The translations under genes were made by a program, and so were the position numbers. A stretch of DNA of 64,000 bases, taken from Oscillospiraceae bacterium. GTDB lineage: Bacteria; Bacillota; Clostridia; Oscillospirales; Acutalibacteraceae. Numbering within the stretch: position 1 is the first letter of the stretch; each line of letters begins with the position of its first letter. Of this stretch, positions 25,023 through 36,251 are shown piece after piece. Below the pieces are notes generated by a model that was not told the origin of the DNA, searched no databases, and saw only the letters and a program-made list of their open reading frames with translations. The stretch lies in NCBI GenBank assembly GCA_015065615.1, contig SVPY01000003.1:62001-126000 (forward strand), in the 5' to 3' direction.

Positions 25023-25532
25023 ATGCAGACATTAGATGTTATTTCCGTCAATTTGTGGCATATTTTGGTCTCCCTTTTAAATCTGGTAATTTTGTTTTTC
25101 CTTTTCAAGAAATTTCTTTTCAAACCCGTTAAAAAAATGGTGGCGGATCGCGAAGCAGCGGTAAACAGTAAGTATGAAGCTGCAAAAGAGGCAGAAACCA
25201 AGGCTAAAGAAAATGAAGAAAAGTGGAACGAAACACTGAAAGAAGCAGGCGTTAAGGCAGACAGCATTATTAAAAATGCTACCGATATTGCCAAAAGCCG
25301 TGCCGAAGGTATTATCAGGGATGCCGATATTAAGGCAGACGGAATAGTTGAAGCGGCTAAGAAAGAGGCCGAGCTTGAGAGACTTAAGGCAACTGACGGT
25401 ATCAAGCGTGAGATCGTAGACATATCTGCGGCTATTGCCGAGAAGATGCTGGAGCGCGAAGTTAACACAGAGGACCACCGCGCTATGATCGATTCTTTTA
25501 TAAACAATATAGACGAAAAAGGTAATAATTAA
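25023..25532 (+). CDS. atpF: ATP synthase F0 subunit b
   Basis: A 169-residue peripheral-stalk subunit. One N-terminal membrane helix (about residues 8-28, WHILVSLLNLVILFFLFKKF) is followed by a long charged alpha-helical coiled coil (KYEAAKEAETKAKENEEKW ... AAKKEAELERLKA), as expected for the b dimer. The stop codon overlaps the atpH start by one base (TAATG), so translation is coupled. Confidence 0.93.
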   Translation: MQTLDVISVNLWHILVSLLNLVILFFLFKKFLFKPVKKMVADREAAVNSKYEAAKEAETKAKENEEKWNETLKEAGVKADSIIKNATDIAKSRAEGIIRDADIKADGIVEAAKKEAELERLKATDGIKREIVDISAAIAEKMLEREVNTEDHRAMIDSFINNIDEKGNN

Positions 25533-26062
25533 TGACAGAAGTCATTAAGGAATACGCCGAAGCTTTATTTATTCTCGCCCTTGAAGGGAATAAGGAAAAG
25601 GAATATATGAAGGCGCTGGAAGAAGCTCTGAACGTTTTTGAAAGCGAGCCCGATTATACGGACTTTTTAAGCGCGCCAGGAATTCCTTTAGGGGAGAGAG
25701 TGGGTGCTATAGAGGCTGTTTTCGGCGGCAACTTACCTTCCGACGTGGTTTCCTTTATGCAGCTTCTCTGTGAAAAGGGAAGAATAGTTTCCTTTAAAAG
25801 CTGTGTCAATGAATACCGAAACCTTCTTTTAGCGAAGGAAAATATTACGAGCGCCTTTGTTACAAGTGCAACCCGGTTAACAGAGGACGAAAAAACTGCT
25901 TTAAGACGAAAACTTGAAAAAATCAGCGGCAATACCGTAGAGCTTCATTTATCCGTGGACGAAAGCCTTCTTGGCGGTCTTATGGTTGAGATGAACGGTA
26001 TGGTAATGGACGGTACTCTCCGCCAGCGCCTGCGTGAAGTAAAGGAAGTGATGAACCAATGA
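25532..26062 (+). CDS. atpH: ATP synthase F1 subunit delta
   Basis: A 176-residue OSCP/delta subunit linking F1 to the b stalk. The helical N-terminal domain ([22 protein letters not shown]) and the C-terminal block [26 protein letters not shown] match the family. It overlaps atpF by one base and atpA by four (ATGA), giving tight translational coupling. Confidence 0.92.
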   Translation: MTEVIKEYAEALFILALEGNKEKEYMKALEEALNVFESEPDYTDFLSAPGIPLGERVGAIEAVFGGNLPSDVVSFMQLLCEKGRIVSFKSCVNEYRNLLLAKENITSAFVTSATRLTEDEKTALRRKLEKISGNTVELHLSVDESLLGGLMVEMNGMVMDGTLRQRLREVKEVMNQ

Positions 26063-27558
26063 GCATTAACTCAAGACCTGAAGAGATAAGCAGTATAATT
26101 AAAGAACAGATTAAAAACTACCGCTCCCGCCTTGAAATGAAGGAAACGGGTACCGTTATATTGGTTGGCGACGGTATTGCAAGAGTTTACGGCCTTCGTG
26201 AGTGTATGGCAAGTGAGCTTTTGGAGTTCGAGGATGGCAGCGTTGGTCTTGCACAGAACCTCGAGGATGAAACTGTTTCCGTTGCTTTGCTTTCCAACGA
26301 AAACAATATCCGTGAAGGCTCTATGGTAAAAAGAACGGGCAGAGTTCTTTCCGTTCCCGTCGGCGAGGCACTTTTAGGCAGAGTCGTTAACGCTTTAGGT
26401 GAACCTATTGACGGCAAGGGTCCTGCAATGTGCACCGCTACCCGTCCCGTTGAGAGCGAGGCTCCCGGCATTATCGAGCGTAAAAGCGTTAATAAGCCCT
26501 TACAGACAGGTATCAAAGCTATCGACAGTATGATTCCCATCGGCCGCGGTCAGCGTGAGCTTATTATCGGCGACCGCCAGACAGGTAAAACCGAAATGGC
26601 TATCGATACGATTATAAATCAGAAAAATACAGGTGTTCTCTGCATCTACGTTGCCATAGGTCAGAAGAGCTCCAGCGTTGTTCAGCTGGTTAACGAGCTT
26701 ACCGCGGCAGGCGCAATGCCATATACAATAGTTGTTGCGGCTTCCGCTTCCGAGTCGGCTCCTTTGCAGTACGTTGCTCCCTATGCAGGCTGCGCAATGG
26801 CTGAGTATTTCCGTGAAAAAGGTAAGGACGTTTTGATTATTTACGACGACCTTTCCAAGCACGCCGTAGCTTACCGTGCACTTTCACTTCTTATTCGCCG
26901 TCCTCCCGGCCGTGAAGCATACCCCGGCGACGTTTTCTACCTGCATTCGAGACTTCTCGAGAGAGCTGCCTGCGTAAGCGAGGAGTACGGCGGCGGTACC
27001 ATTACTGCTCTCCCCATTATTGAAACACAGGCGGGCGACGTTTCCGCTTATATCCCCACAAACGTTATCTCCATTACAGACGGTCAGATATTCCTTGAAA
27101 CCGAGCTTTTCCATTCAGGTATTATGCCTGCCATCAACCCCGGTATCTCCGTTAGCCGTGTTGGCGGCAGCGCTCAGCTTAAGGCTATGAAAAAGGTTTC
27201 GGGTGAACTGAAGCTTCTTTACTCACAGTACCGCGAGCTTCAGTCATTTGCTCAGTTCGGCAGCGACCTTGACGCCGACACTAAGGCAAGACTTGCTCTG
27301 GGTGAAAGAATTGTTGAAGTTTTAAAGCAGAACCGCAATTCTCCCGTAAGAGTAGGCTGTCAGGTTGCCATAGTTTATGCAGCTACCAAGGGATATCTTA
27401 ACAGCGTTCCCGTAAATAAGGTTAAAGAATACGAAGCAAACCTTTACGAGCATCTTGAAAATAAATATAACGACCTTCTTATCCGTTTCGAATCAGGCTA
27501 TTTTGACGACAGCGACATAGAAACGTTAAAGCAGGCTCTCAGTGATTTAGAGAGATAA
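26059..27558 (+). CDS. atpA: ATP synthase F1 subunit alpha
   Basis: A 499-residue non-catalytic nucleotide-binding subunit of the F1 hexamer. The P-loop is [11 protein letters not shown], the ATP synthase signature region reads [17 protein letters not shown], and the arginine finger lies in this last block. The length is normal. The start overlaps atpH by four bases. No frameshift or missing motif is visible. Confidence 0.97.
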   Translation: MSINSRPEEISSIIKEQIKNYRSRLEMKETGTVILVGDGIARVYGLRECMASELLEFEDGSVGLAQNLEDETVSVALLSNENNIREGSMVKRTGRVLSVPVGEALLGRVVNALGEPIDGKGPAMCTATRPVESEAPGIIERKSVNKPLQTGIKAIDSMIPIGRGQRELIIGDRQTGKTEMAIDTIINQKNTGVLCIYVAIGQKSSSVVQLVNELTAAGAMPYTIVVAASASESAPLQYVAPYAGCAMAEYFREKGKDVLIIYDDLSKHAVAYRALSLLIRRPPGREAYPGDVFYLHSRLLERAACVSEEYGGGTITALPIIETQAGDVSAYIPTNVISITDGQIFLETELFHSGIMPAINPGISVSRVGGSAQLKAMKKVSGELKLLYSQYRELQSFAQFGSDLDADTKARLALGERIVEVLKQNRNSPVRVGCQVAIVYAATKGYLNSVPVNKVKEYEANLYEHLENKYNDLLIRFESGYFDDSDIETLKQALSDLER

Positions 27559-27585
27559 TTTTAAAATAAGAAAGGCGTGTATTAA

Positions 27586-28401
27586 ATGGGTGCGGATATC
27601 AAGAAATTAAGAAACCGCATTAAAAGCGTGGATTCCACCCTGCATTTAACAAAAGCTATGGGTCTTGTGGCAAGCAGTAAAATGCGCAGAGCCTTGGACG
27701 GTATGCTTAAAGGCAGGGAGTACGAAAACGCCGTAAGAAATGCCATTGAGCCTTTATTGGGTTCAGCCGAGTGCAGAAAAAGCCCCTATATGCGTAAAAC
27801 CGAGGGTGAAATTGCACCCGAGAGAACTTTGCTTATCGTAATAGCAGGCGACAGAGGCTTAGCAGGCGGTTACAACGCCAATATATTCAGAGCTATGAGA
27901 GAATTCCCCGGTGTGGACGTAATTCCCATCGGTAAAAGAGCTTGCGACAGATACAAAAAAGCTCCCTTATATGCCGAAACTTTCGATTTCGCTTCTTCTC
28001 AGGACTTAGCCGCAAGAATTTGCAGAGAATTCTCGGAGAAAAAGTACGACAGAGTAGGTATTGTAAGCACTAAGTACGTATCTGTTATGACTCAGGAAGC
28101 TTCGGTAAAGTGGATTTTACCCCTTACCGAACCGGAAGAAGTTAAGCCGACGGGTGTAATTTTCGAACCTGACGAAATAACAATACTCAACGCGGCTGTT
28201 CCCGAGTATATTGCAGGTATAATCGTAAGTGCTACAAGAGAGAGCTTCTGCAGTGAGATTGCGGCAAGAAGAACCGCTATGGACAGCGCAGGCAAGAATG
28301 CTCAGGAAATGATAGATGATTTAAGTATTAAGTATAACCGTGCACGTCAGGGCGCGATCACACAGGAAATTACCGAAATCGTCGCAGGCAGCGGCGCATA
28401 A
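27586..28401 (+). CDS. atpG: ATP synthase F1 subunit gamma
   Basis: A 271-residue central-stalk subunit, slightly short of the usual 285-290. The N-terminal helix begins ADIKKLRNRIKSVDSTLHLTKAM and the C-terminal helix ends YNRARQGAITQEITEIVAGSGA, both conserved and essential for rotation. The central Rossmann-like region (LLIVIAGDRGLAGGYNANI) is present. The ribosome binding site is AAAGG. The 83-bp gap to atpD is longer than elsewhere in the operon and holds a hairpin. Confidence 0.95.
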   Translation: MGADIKKLRNRIKSVDSTLHLTKAMGLVASSKMRRALDGMLKGREYENAVRNAIEPLLGSAECRKSPYMRKTEGEIAPERTLLIVIAGDRGLAGGYNANIFRAMREFPGVDVIPIGKRACDRYKKAPLYAETFDFASSQDLAARICREFSEKKYDRVGIVSTKYVSVMTQEASVKWILPLTEPEEVKPTGVIFEPDEITILNAAVPEYIAGIIVSATRESFCSEIAARRTAMDSAGKNAQEMIDDLSIKYNRARQGAITQEITEIVAGSGA

Positions 28402-28436
28402 TTGATGCGGAAATTTTAGTAATCCCAAATCCGATT

Positions 28437-30166
<1,730 letters not shown>

Positions 30167-30171
30167 AAAAT

Positions 30172-30206
30172 TAAGGTGTAAGAATTAATCTTACACCTTT
30201 TTCTTT
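30172..30206 (+). terminator. Terminator of the atp operon
   Basis: AAGGTGTAAGA and TCTTACACCTT form an 11-bp stem with a short ATTAA loop, followed by a T-rich run. Confidence 0.9.
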
Positions 30207-30217
30207 TTATAGATTAA

Positions 30218-31255
30218 TTATTTTAAATTTATAAGCTTCATAGCTTCTTCGCGCACTCTGTCACGCTCTTTGTTTAAAATTCTTAAGTTGGCGTCGCCTA
30301 TCTTATTCCATATAATATCGGGGTTTTGGGCGCGGTAGTCGTTGCCTTCACTGCCTCTGAAGCCCCAGTAAAGAATATTTCTTGCGCCTGCATCGTAGGC
30401 AGCTTCGGCGGCGTATACTACGTCCTCTTCAAGTCCTTTGGGATTACTGTAGCACTGAATCCATATATTATGGTTTTTGCCGTATGTATCGCTTGTTATA
30501 ATATTTTTTCTTGTGTTTTCGTAAACAAATTTATAAACTTCGGCACCTGTTAAGTTTAAACCTACCCAGTATGGGTCGCTGCCGATGTTATCAAGAGTAT
30601 CAAGTGTACCGAGGGCATCGGCGTTATCAAGGCTAATACCAAGGTGGCCGCCAAGCATAACGCAAACGATATTTTCCATACCTTTTGCTTTTGAATAAGA
30701 GGTTACCTTATCAAAATAATTTCTTATGGTGTAAACCTGAAAATCGTAAGCATCTTTATTGGGAATTATAGGCATTTCGTAGCCGTATCTCTCTTTAAAA
30801 AGCTTCTTACATACAGGGCAGGCGCAGGAGAATCTATCTTTGTTGGAGTTTAAAGCAGGCTCATCCCAAAATATCTTTCTGCCGCCGCACTCGTAAACCT
30901 TATCTATCCACTCTTTTGTCCAATTCAAAAAGCTTTCGTGATTAAAGCATACGTTTACAGGGCGCATAGTGCCATCGGAAAAATACTGGTGTGCTTCGGG
31001 GTGGTAACTTAAAAAGTGGGATTTATCGCCGGGAGTGCCGCCAAGTCCCCAGTTATCTACCCATATATCAAGACCTTTTTGGTAGGTCATGTCGAAAATT
31101 TCCTTCATTATATTTGCGCTTCTGTCCCAGTCGTTGTGGGAAAACATATGAACGACCGTATTAAAGCGGTGGTCGATGATATCGTTTAAATCCTTTTCTA
31201 CGTGGGAGAGAAGTCTGTTTCCATGGTAGGCTATACCTAAACTTAATTTATCCAT
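30218..31255 (-). CDS. Putative TIM-barrel protein, glycoside-hydrolase-like
   Basis: A 345-residue cytosolic protein. The alternating pattern of short strands and helices, with GLDIWVDNWGLGG, GGRKIFWDEPALN and GARNILYWGFRG, suggests a (beta/alpha)8 barrel like those of glycoside hydrolases. The Asp/Glu in FWDEP is a candidate acid/base. A cysteine cluster CACPVC at about residue 140 may bind a metal, as in some GH42-like enzymes. I do not recognise a named family. The start has GAGGTG 7 nt upstream. It stands alone, convergent with the atp operon. Confidence 0.6.
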   Translation of the reverse strand: MDKLSLGIAYHGNRLLSHVEKDLNDIIDHRFNTVVHMFSHNDWDRSANIMKEIFDMTYQKGLDIWVDNWGLGGTPGDKSHFLSYHPEAHQYFSDGTMRPVNVCFNHESFLNWTKEWIDKVYECGGRKIFWDEPALNSNKDRFSCACPVCKKLFKERYGYEMPIIPNKDAYDFQVYTIRNYFDKVTSYSKAKGMENIVCVMLGGHLGISLDNADALGTLDTLDNIGSDPYWVGLNLTGAEVYKFVYENTRKNIITSDTYGKNHNIWIQCYSNPKGLEEDVVYAAEAAYDAGARNILYWGFRGSEGNDYRAQNPDIIWNKIGDANLRILNKERDRVREEAMKLINLK

Positions 31256-31360
31256 GCTGCACCTCTTACAGTTTTTAGTGTAATATAGTATATCATGGCA
31301 AAAAGAAGGTTACAATTAACAATATTAATATAAAGAGTGAATTATTTTACTTTTAAAATA

Positions 31361-31387
31361 TTGACAAATACCCCTTGGGGGTATAAT
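31361..31387 (+). promoter_or_regulatory. csoR-copA promoter with CsoR operator
   Basis: TTGACA and TATAAT (15-bp spacing) flank and overlap the palindrome ATACCCC-TTG-GGGGTAT (31368-31384). This is the known CsoR operator pattern of C/G-rich half sites between -35 and -10. Apo-CsoR would repress, and Cu(I) would release it. Confidence 0.85.
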
Positions 31388-31419
31388 ATTTAAGTGATGA
31401 GTGATAAGTGGAGGTAAAT

Positions 31420-31731
31420 ATGGAAGATAAATGCTACTGTAATATTGAAAGCGAAAAAAAGACCCTTCGCTCCGAAGACGAAAAGAAAAAACTTCTTAAC
31501 CGCTTAAACCGAATAGAGGGGCAGATAAGGGGCATAAAGAATATGCTTGAAAACGACGGCTACTGTAATGATATTCTTATTCAGTCCGCGGCTGTTAACG
31601 CGGCGGTAAACGCCTTTAACCGCGAGCTTATTTCCCTTCACATAAAGGGCTGTGTTACAAAGGATATAAAAGAGGGCAAGGAAGAGATAGTGGATGAGCT
31701 TGTAAATACCCTCCAAAAGCTTATGAAATAA
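31420..31731 (+). CDS. csoR: CsoR-family copper-sensing repressor
   Basis: A 103-residue all-helical metal sensor. RLNRIEGQIRGIKNMLENDGYC is the family core. The Cys in GYCND and the His and Cys in SLHIKGC complete the Cys-His-Cys Cu(I) site of true CsoR proteins. The track begins at a GTG that is part of the ribosome binding site; GGAGG lies 5 nt before the ATG used here. It is first in an operon with copA and has its operator in its own promoter, so it autoregulates. Confidence 0.92.
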   Translation: MEDKCYCNIESEKKTLRSEDEKKKLLNRLNRIEGQIRGIKNMLENDGYCNDILIQSAAVNAAVNAFNRELISLHIKGCVTKDIKEGKEEIVDELVNTLQKLMK

Positions 31732-31770
31732 TATTTATATTAAAAAGCGATACGGAAAGGAGAATAAATT

Positions 31771-34347
31771 ATGCAGGAATATAAATTCAACGTAACGGGA
31801 ATGAGCTGTGCCGCCTGCAGTGCAAGGGTGGAAAAAGCCGTAAAAGAGCTTGAAGGTATAGACGAAGTATCGGTAAACCTTCTTACAAATTCTATGATTA
31901 CAAAGGGAAGCGTTCCCCCGGAAAATATAATAAAGGCTGTGGAAAACGCAGGCTATGGCGCCTTTTTAAAAAATGAAGAAAATAAAGCATCTGAAAGGAA
32001 TACCGATGCTCTGGAAGATAAAGAGACGCCCAAACTTAAAAGAAGGCTTATTGCATCTTTAGGCTTTCTTTTGGTGCTTATGTATTTTTCTATGGGACAC
32101 ATGATGTTCGGTTTCCCCGTGCCCGAATTTTTCGAAGGAAACTTAATGGCTCTGGGCATTTTACAGCTTGTGCTTTCCGCCATAGTGATGATAATCAACC
32201 AGAAATTCTTTATAAGCGGCTTTAAAGGTGTTATTCACAGAGCACCCAATATGGATACTCTGGTGGCTTTAGGCTCGGGCGCCTCCTTTATATACAGTTT
32301 AGTTGCTCTGTTTTTAATGACTGCGGCGGAAAATTCTGAAGCTATGCACGAATTTTACCATGAATTCTATTTTGAGTCCGCGGCTATGATTTTAGCGCTT
32401 ATTACGGTAGGTAAGATGCTTGAATCAAGAAGCAAAGGCAAAACCACCGATGCATTAAAGAGCCTTATGAAGCTCAAGCCCGAAAGCGCCACGCTTTTAA
32501 TTGACGGCGCGGAAAAAAAGGTAAAAATTGATGAAGTAAAAAAAGGCGATATATTCGTAGTGCGCCCCGGTGAAAATATTCCCGTGGACGGAATTGTTCT
32601 GGAGGGCGAGAGCGCCGTAAATGAATCTGCCTTAACGGGCGAGAGTATTCCCGTGGATAAAAAGGCGGGAGACAGAATTTCTGCCGCTACCATAAACCAA
32701 TCGGGCTTTATAAAGTGCGAAGCCGAAAAGGTGGGCGAAGATACGGCTCTGAGTAAAATAATTCAGATGGTAAGCGACGCTTCCGCCACAAAGGCTCCTA
32801 TTGCAAAAATTGCGGATAAGGTTTCGGGCGTGTTTGTTCCGTCAGTTATATTAATTGCTTTAATTACCATTGTTATATGGCTTCTCTGCGGTGCTGAGTT
32901 TGGCTACGCTTTGGCAAGAGGTATTTCCGTTCTGGTTATTTCCTGCCCCTGCGCTTTGGGTCTTGCTACTCCCGTTGCCATTATGGTAGGCTCAGGTAAG
33001 GCTGCGAAAAACGGAATTTTATTTAAAACCGCAGTATCTTTGGAGGAGACAGGCAAGGCTCAGATAATCGCTCTGGATAAAACGGGCACCATCACAAAGG
33101 GTGAGCCTGCCGTAACCGACATAATTCCCGTAAAGGTAAGCGAAAAAGAGCTTCTTTCATTTGCCTACTCCCTTGAAAGAAAGAGCGAGCATCCGCTGGC
33201 AAAGGCGGTAATTAATAAAGCTATAGCGGAAAATGCTGAATATTTTGAAACGGCGGATTTCAAGAATTTACCCGGCAGCGGCGTTGAAGCAAGCTTTAAA
33301 AACAATATGCTTTACGGCGGCAGTTTTGATTTTATAGGCAAAAAGCTTAAAATCACTTTAAAAATAAAAGAAACTATCGAAAATCTTGCAAACGAAGGCA
33401 AAACCCCTCTCTTATTTGCGAAAAACAATGAGCTTTTAGGTGTTATCGCCGTGGCGGACATAATTAAAGAGGATAGCGCCGAGGCAATAAACGAGCTTAA
33501 AAATATGGGCATCCATACGGTAATGCTTACGGGCGACAATCAGCGCACAGCAAAGGCTATAGGCAGGCTTTCAGGTGTTGACGAAGTTATTGCAGGGGTT
33601 CTTCCTGAGGGAAAAGAGGCGGTTATCAAGGCTTTAAAGGAAAAAGGCAAGGTTATAATGGTGGGCGACGGCATCAACGATGCTCCCGCCTTAACAAGCG
33701 CCGATATCGGTATCGCCATTGGAGCCGGCACCGACGTTGCCATAGATGCGGCGGATATAGTGCTTATGAAAAATAGCTTAAAAGATGCGGCGGCGGCTAT
33801 AAGGCTCAGCCGTGCTTCCCTGAGGGTAATTCATCAGAATCTTTTCTGGGCGTTTATTTATAACGTTTTGGGTATTCCTTTGGCGGCAGGCGCCTTTATA
33901 GCCCTGCTTGGTTGGGAGTTAAACCCCATGTTCGGCGCGGCGGCTATGAGCTTATCGAGCTTCTGCGTGGTATCAAACGCTTTAAGGCTCAATCTTTTTA
34001 AGGTTTATGAGAGTAAAAATGACAGACCGCGAAAAAAATCCCTGAGAAAAGAAGGGGAAATATTGCTTCCCGCAAACGAAAACTGCGGTGAAAACATAAG
34101 CTGTGAATTATCGGAAACAGCCGATAAAAATATAAACGAAGGAGAAAACGAAATGAAAATTATTGAAATCGAAGGTATGATGTGCAAGCACTGCGTTGCT
34201 CACGTTAAAAAGGCATTGGAGGCTATAGGAGTTAATGCTGAAGTCAGCCTCGAAACAAACTCCGCTACAGTTCCTGCAGATAGCGATATCGAAGCCTGCA
34301 AGGCTGCTATTATTGATGCCGGATACGAAGTAACGGGCGTTAAATGA
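31771..34347 (+). CDS. copA: Copper-exporting P1B-type ATPase with HMA domains at both ends
   Basis: An 858-residue Cu+ exporter. The N-terminal heavy-metal-associated domain has GMSCAAC (Cys13, Cys16). Then come two lead helices, the actuator domain with LTGES, the transmembrane metal site CPC (Cys392, Cys394), the phosphorylated Asp436 in DKTGT, and the hinge GDGINDAP. Unusually, after the last membrane helices a charged linker of about 70 residues leads to a second HMA domain ([11 protein letters not shown]), equivalent to the chaperone CopZ. A strong internal ribosome binding site precedes that domain. It is co-transcribed with csoR. Confidence 0.95.
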   Translation: MQEYKFNVTGMSCAACSARVEKAVKELEGIDEVSVNLLTNSMITKGSVPPENIIKAVENAGYGAFLKNEENKASERNTDALEDKETPKLKRRLIASLGFLLVLMYFSMGHMMFGFPVPEFFEGNLMALGILQLVLSAIVMIINQKFFISGFKGVIHRAPNMDTLVALGSGASFIYSLVALFLMTAAENSEAMHEFYHEFYFESAAMILALITVGKMLESRSKGKTTDALKSLMKLKPESATLLIDGAEKKVKIDEVKKGDIFVVRPGENIPVDGIVLEGESAVNESALTGESIPVDKKAGDRISAATINQSGFIKCEAEKVGEDTALSKIIQMVSDASATKAPIAKIADKVSGVFVPSVILIALITIVIWLLCGAEFGYALARGISVLVISCPCALGLATPVAIMVGSGKAAKNGILFKTAVSLEETGKAQIIALDKTGTITKGEPAVTDIIPVKVSEKELLSFAYSLERKSEHPLAKAVINKAIAENAEYFETADFKNLPGSGVEASFKNNMLYGGSFDFIGKKLKITLKIKETIENLANEGKTPLLFAKNNELLGVIAVADIIKEDSAEAINELKNMGIHTVMLTGDNQRTAKAIGRLSGVDEVIAGVLPEGKEAVIKALKEKGKVIMVGDGINDAPALTSADIGIAIGAGTDVAIDAADIVLMKNSLKDAAAAIRLSRASLRVIHQNLFWAFIYNVLGIPLAAGAFIALLGWELNPMFGAAAMSLSSFCVVSNALRLNLFKVYESKNDRPRKKSLRKEGEILLPANENCGENISCELSETADKNINEGENEMKIIEIEGMMCKHCVAHVKKALEAIGVNAEVSLETNSATVPADSDIEACKAAIIDAGYEVTGVK
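34153..34347 (+). other. Candidate nested CopZ-like copper chaperone
   Basis: Inside copA, AAGGAG lies 8 nt before an in-frame ATG (codon 795). The 64 codons from there encode exactly one HMA domain with GMMCKHC, the size and motif of free CopZ. Dual expression (fused and free) is inferred. Confidence 0.5.
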
Positions 34348-34370
34348 TTAAAAGAAAAATATACTTTTCT

Positions 34371-34405
34371 GCACCGACGGTAAAAAACTGTCGGTGTATT
34401 TTTAT
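34371..34405 (+). terminator. Terminator of csoR-copA
   Basis: CACCGACGG pairs with CTGTCGGTG across a short A-rich loop, followed by a T-rich tail. Confidence 0.75.
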
Positions 34406-34433
34406 AAAACATTTTATAAATTTTCGTTTTTTA

Positions 34434-34489
34434 TTGATTTTTTTTAAAAAAAGTGGTATAATGCAGATACAACTGTTGCAAGTGCAACA
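34434..34489 (+). promoter_or_regulatory. Promoter with downstream palindromic operator for the ABC exporter
   Basis: TTGATT and TATAAT are separated by 17 bp. Twelve bp further is the perfect palindrome TGTTGCA-AG-TGCAACA (34474-34489), at about the transcription start. It looks like a MarR-type operator, but no such regulator gene is in the window. Confidence 0.75.
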
Positions 34490-34522
34490 ATGAACAAAAC
34501 ACCAAAAGCGGAGATAAAATAA

Positions 34523-36235
34523 ATGCAGGAAAAGAAAGTTACAGGATATATAAAACCCTATATACCCAGAATGTGCGGCGGTTTTGCCGTGAAGCTTACG
34601 GGCACGCTTTTCGACTTGGGTATACCATGGGTTCTTTCAATGATAGTAGATACGGTGCTCCCCAGCGGCAATTTCAACCTTGCCATAATGTGGGGCGTAA
34701 TTATGATAATATTCTGTATAGGCGCGTGGCTGGGTAACGTTACCGCCAACAGAATGGCTTCGTCGGTATCTAAGGATATAACAAGAAAACTTCGCGGTGA
34801 TACTTTCAGGAAAATCACCACCCTTTCAAACCGTCAGGTAGATAAACTTACAATTCCTTCGCTTATCTCCCGAATGACATCCGATACTTACATAATTCAC
34901 CAGACCTGCTCAATGCTCCAGAGAATGGGTATAAGAGCTCCCATAATTCTTATAGGCGGTATTGCAATTACCCTTACCATGGACCCCGTGCTTACCTTAA
35001 TTATGATAACTATGCTGCCTATTGCCGCAATTATCAGCTTTAAGGTAAAAAATAAAGGCCGTAGTCTTTTCAGAAAAGTGCAGAGCTCTTCCGACGATAT
35101 GCTTATGACGGTAAGAGAAAACGTTACGGGCGTAAGAGTTATAAAAGCTCTTTCAAAGGCAGAGTATGAGAGAAAGCGTTTCGATAAGGTAAACACCACC
35201 CTTATGGAAAAAGAAAAAACAGCCGAAGTATTTATGGCTGTGGTTAACCCCATGATGGGCGCGATTCTTAACTTAGGCTTGGTTACGGTTATTGCCGTAG
35301 GCGCAATAAGAGTATATAACGGCGACAGTGAAATAGGTAAGATAATAGCTTTTATGAACTATTTCACGCTGATTCACCAGTCTTTAATGGCTATCACGAG
35401 AATATTCACTTCTCTTTCAAGAGCAAGTGCATCCTCCGGCAGAATTGAAGAAGTTTTAAACAGCCCCGAAGATTTGAAGATGGAAATTACAGAGGGAAGT
35501 AAAGAAGCAGACCCCTTGGCTCCTCATATTGAATTCAGAAACGTAAGCTTCAAATATGAGAAGAGCAATTTTGAGATGCATAACCTGAATTTCGTAGTCA
35601 ACCGCGGCGAGACCTTGGGTATTATCGGTGCTACGGGCAGCGGTAAAAGTACCATTATTCAGCTTTTAATGCGTTTTTACGACGTTACAGACGGCGAAAT
35701 TTTAATTGACGGCAAAAATATCAAACAGTACGAGGAATCCGAACTGAAAAGAAAATTCGGCGCCGCATTCCAGAACGATACTATTTTCAAGGATACCATA
35801 AGAGAAAATATCGTGTTCGGCAGAGAAAACGCGGATATCGATTTAGCGGTGGAAATTGCCCGCGCAAAAGAATTTATTGATGAAAAAGGCGGCTACGACA
35901 GCGAAGTTGCCATTAAGGGTGCCGACCTTTCAGGCGGTCAGAAGCAGAGGCTTCTTATTTCCCGCGCAGTTGCGGCTAACCCGGATATTTTGGTTCTTGA
36001 CGACTCCTCCAGCGCCCTTGACTATAAGACCGACGCTATGATGCGCGAAAAGCTCAGAGAGCACCACGCAAATACCACAAAGGTTATTGTTACACAGCGA
36101 GTTTCCTCCATAAAACACGCTGAAACCATATTGGTTCTTGAAAACGGTGAGATCATCGGTATAGGTAATCACGATTTCCTTCTTGAAAACTGTGAGATTT
36201 ACCGCGAGATAGCCGATTCTCAGATGAGACTTTGA
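34523..36235 (+). CDS. Heterodimeric ABC exporter, half with degenerate ATP site
   Basis: A 570-residue half-transporter: six membrane helices (about residues 1-310), then the nucleotide-binding domain with Walker A GATGSGKST, signature LSGGQKQR and Walker B ILVLDDSS. The catalytic Glu after Walker B is replaced by Asp, so this half contributes the degenerate site. The partner gene lies 16 bp downstream. Heterodimeric exporters of this type (BmrCD, TM287/288) move drugs or peptides. A palindromic operator controls the promoter. Confidence 0.92.
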   Translation: MQEKKVTGYIKPYIPRMCGGFAVKLTGTLFDLGIPWVLSMIVDTVLPSGNFNLAIMWGVIMIIFCIGAWLGNVTANRMASSVSKDITRKLRGDTFRKITTLSNRQVDKLTIPSLISRMTSDTYIIHQTCSMLQRMGIRAPIILIGGIAITLTMDPVLTLIMITMLPIAAIISFKVKNKGRSLFRKVQSSSDDMLMTVRENVTGVRVIKALSKAEYERKRFDKVNTTLMEKEKTAEVFMAVVNPMMGAILNLGLVTVIAVGAIRVYNGDSEIGKIIAFMNYFTLIHQSLMAITRIFTSLSRASASSGRIEEVLNSPEDLKMEITEGSKEADPLAPHIEFRNVSFKYEKSNFEMHNLNFVVNRGETLGIIGATGSGKSTIIQLLMRFYDVTDGEILIDGKNIKQYEESELKRKFGAAFQNDTIFKDTIRENIVFGRENADIDLAVEIARAKEFIDEKGGYDSEVAIKGADLSGGQKQRLLISRAVAANPDILVLDDSSSALDYKTDAMMREKLREHHANTTKVIVTQRVSSIKHAETILVLENGEIIGIGNHDFLLENCEIYREIADSQMRL

Positions 36236-36251
36236 AAGGAGGAATAAAGCT

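Noticed and set aside
25077-25478. Long antisense ORFs across atpF and other atp genes
   Set aside because: They are shadows of conserved genes, without ribosome binding sites or recognisable motifs.
30172-30206. Frameshift as the cause of the short epsilon subunit
   Set aside because: The bases after the stop form a strong terminator directly, and no remaining epsilon-like coding sequence is visible in any frame.
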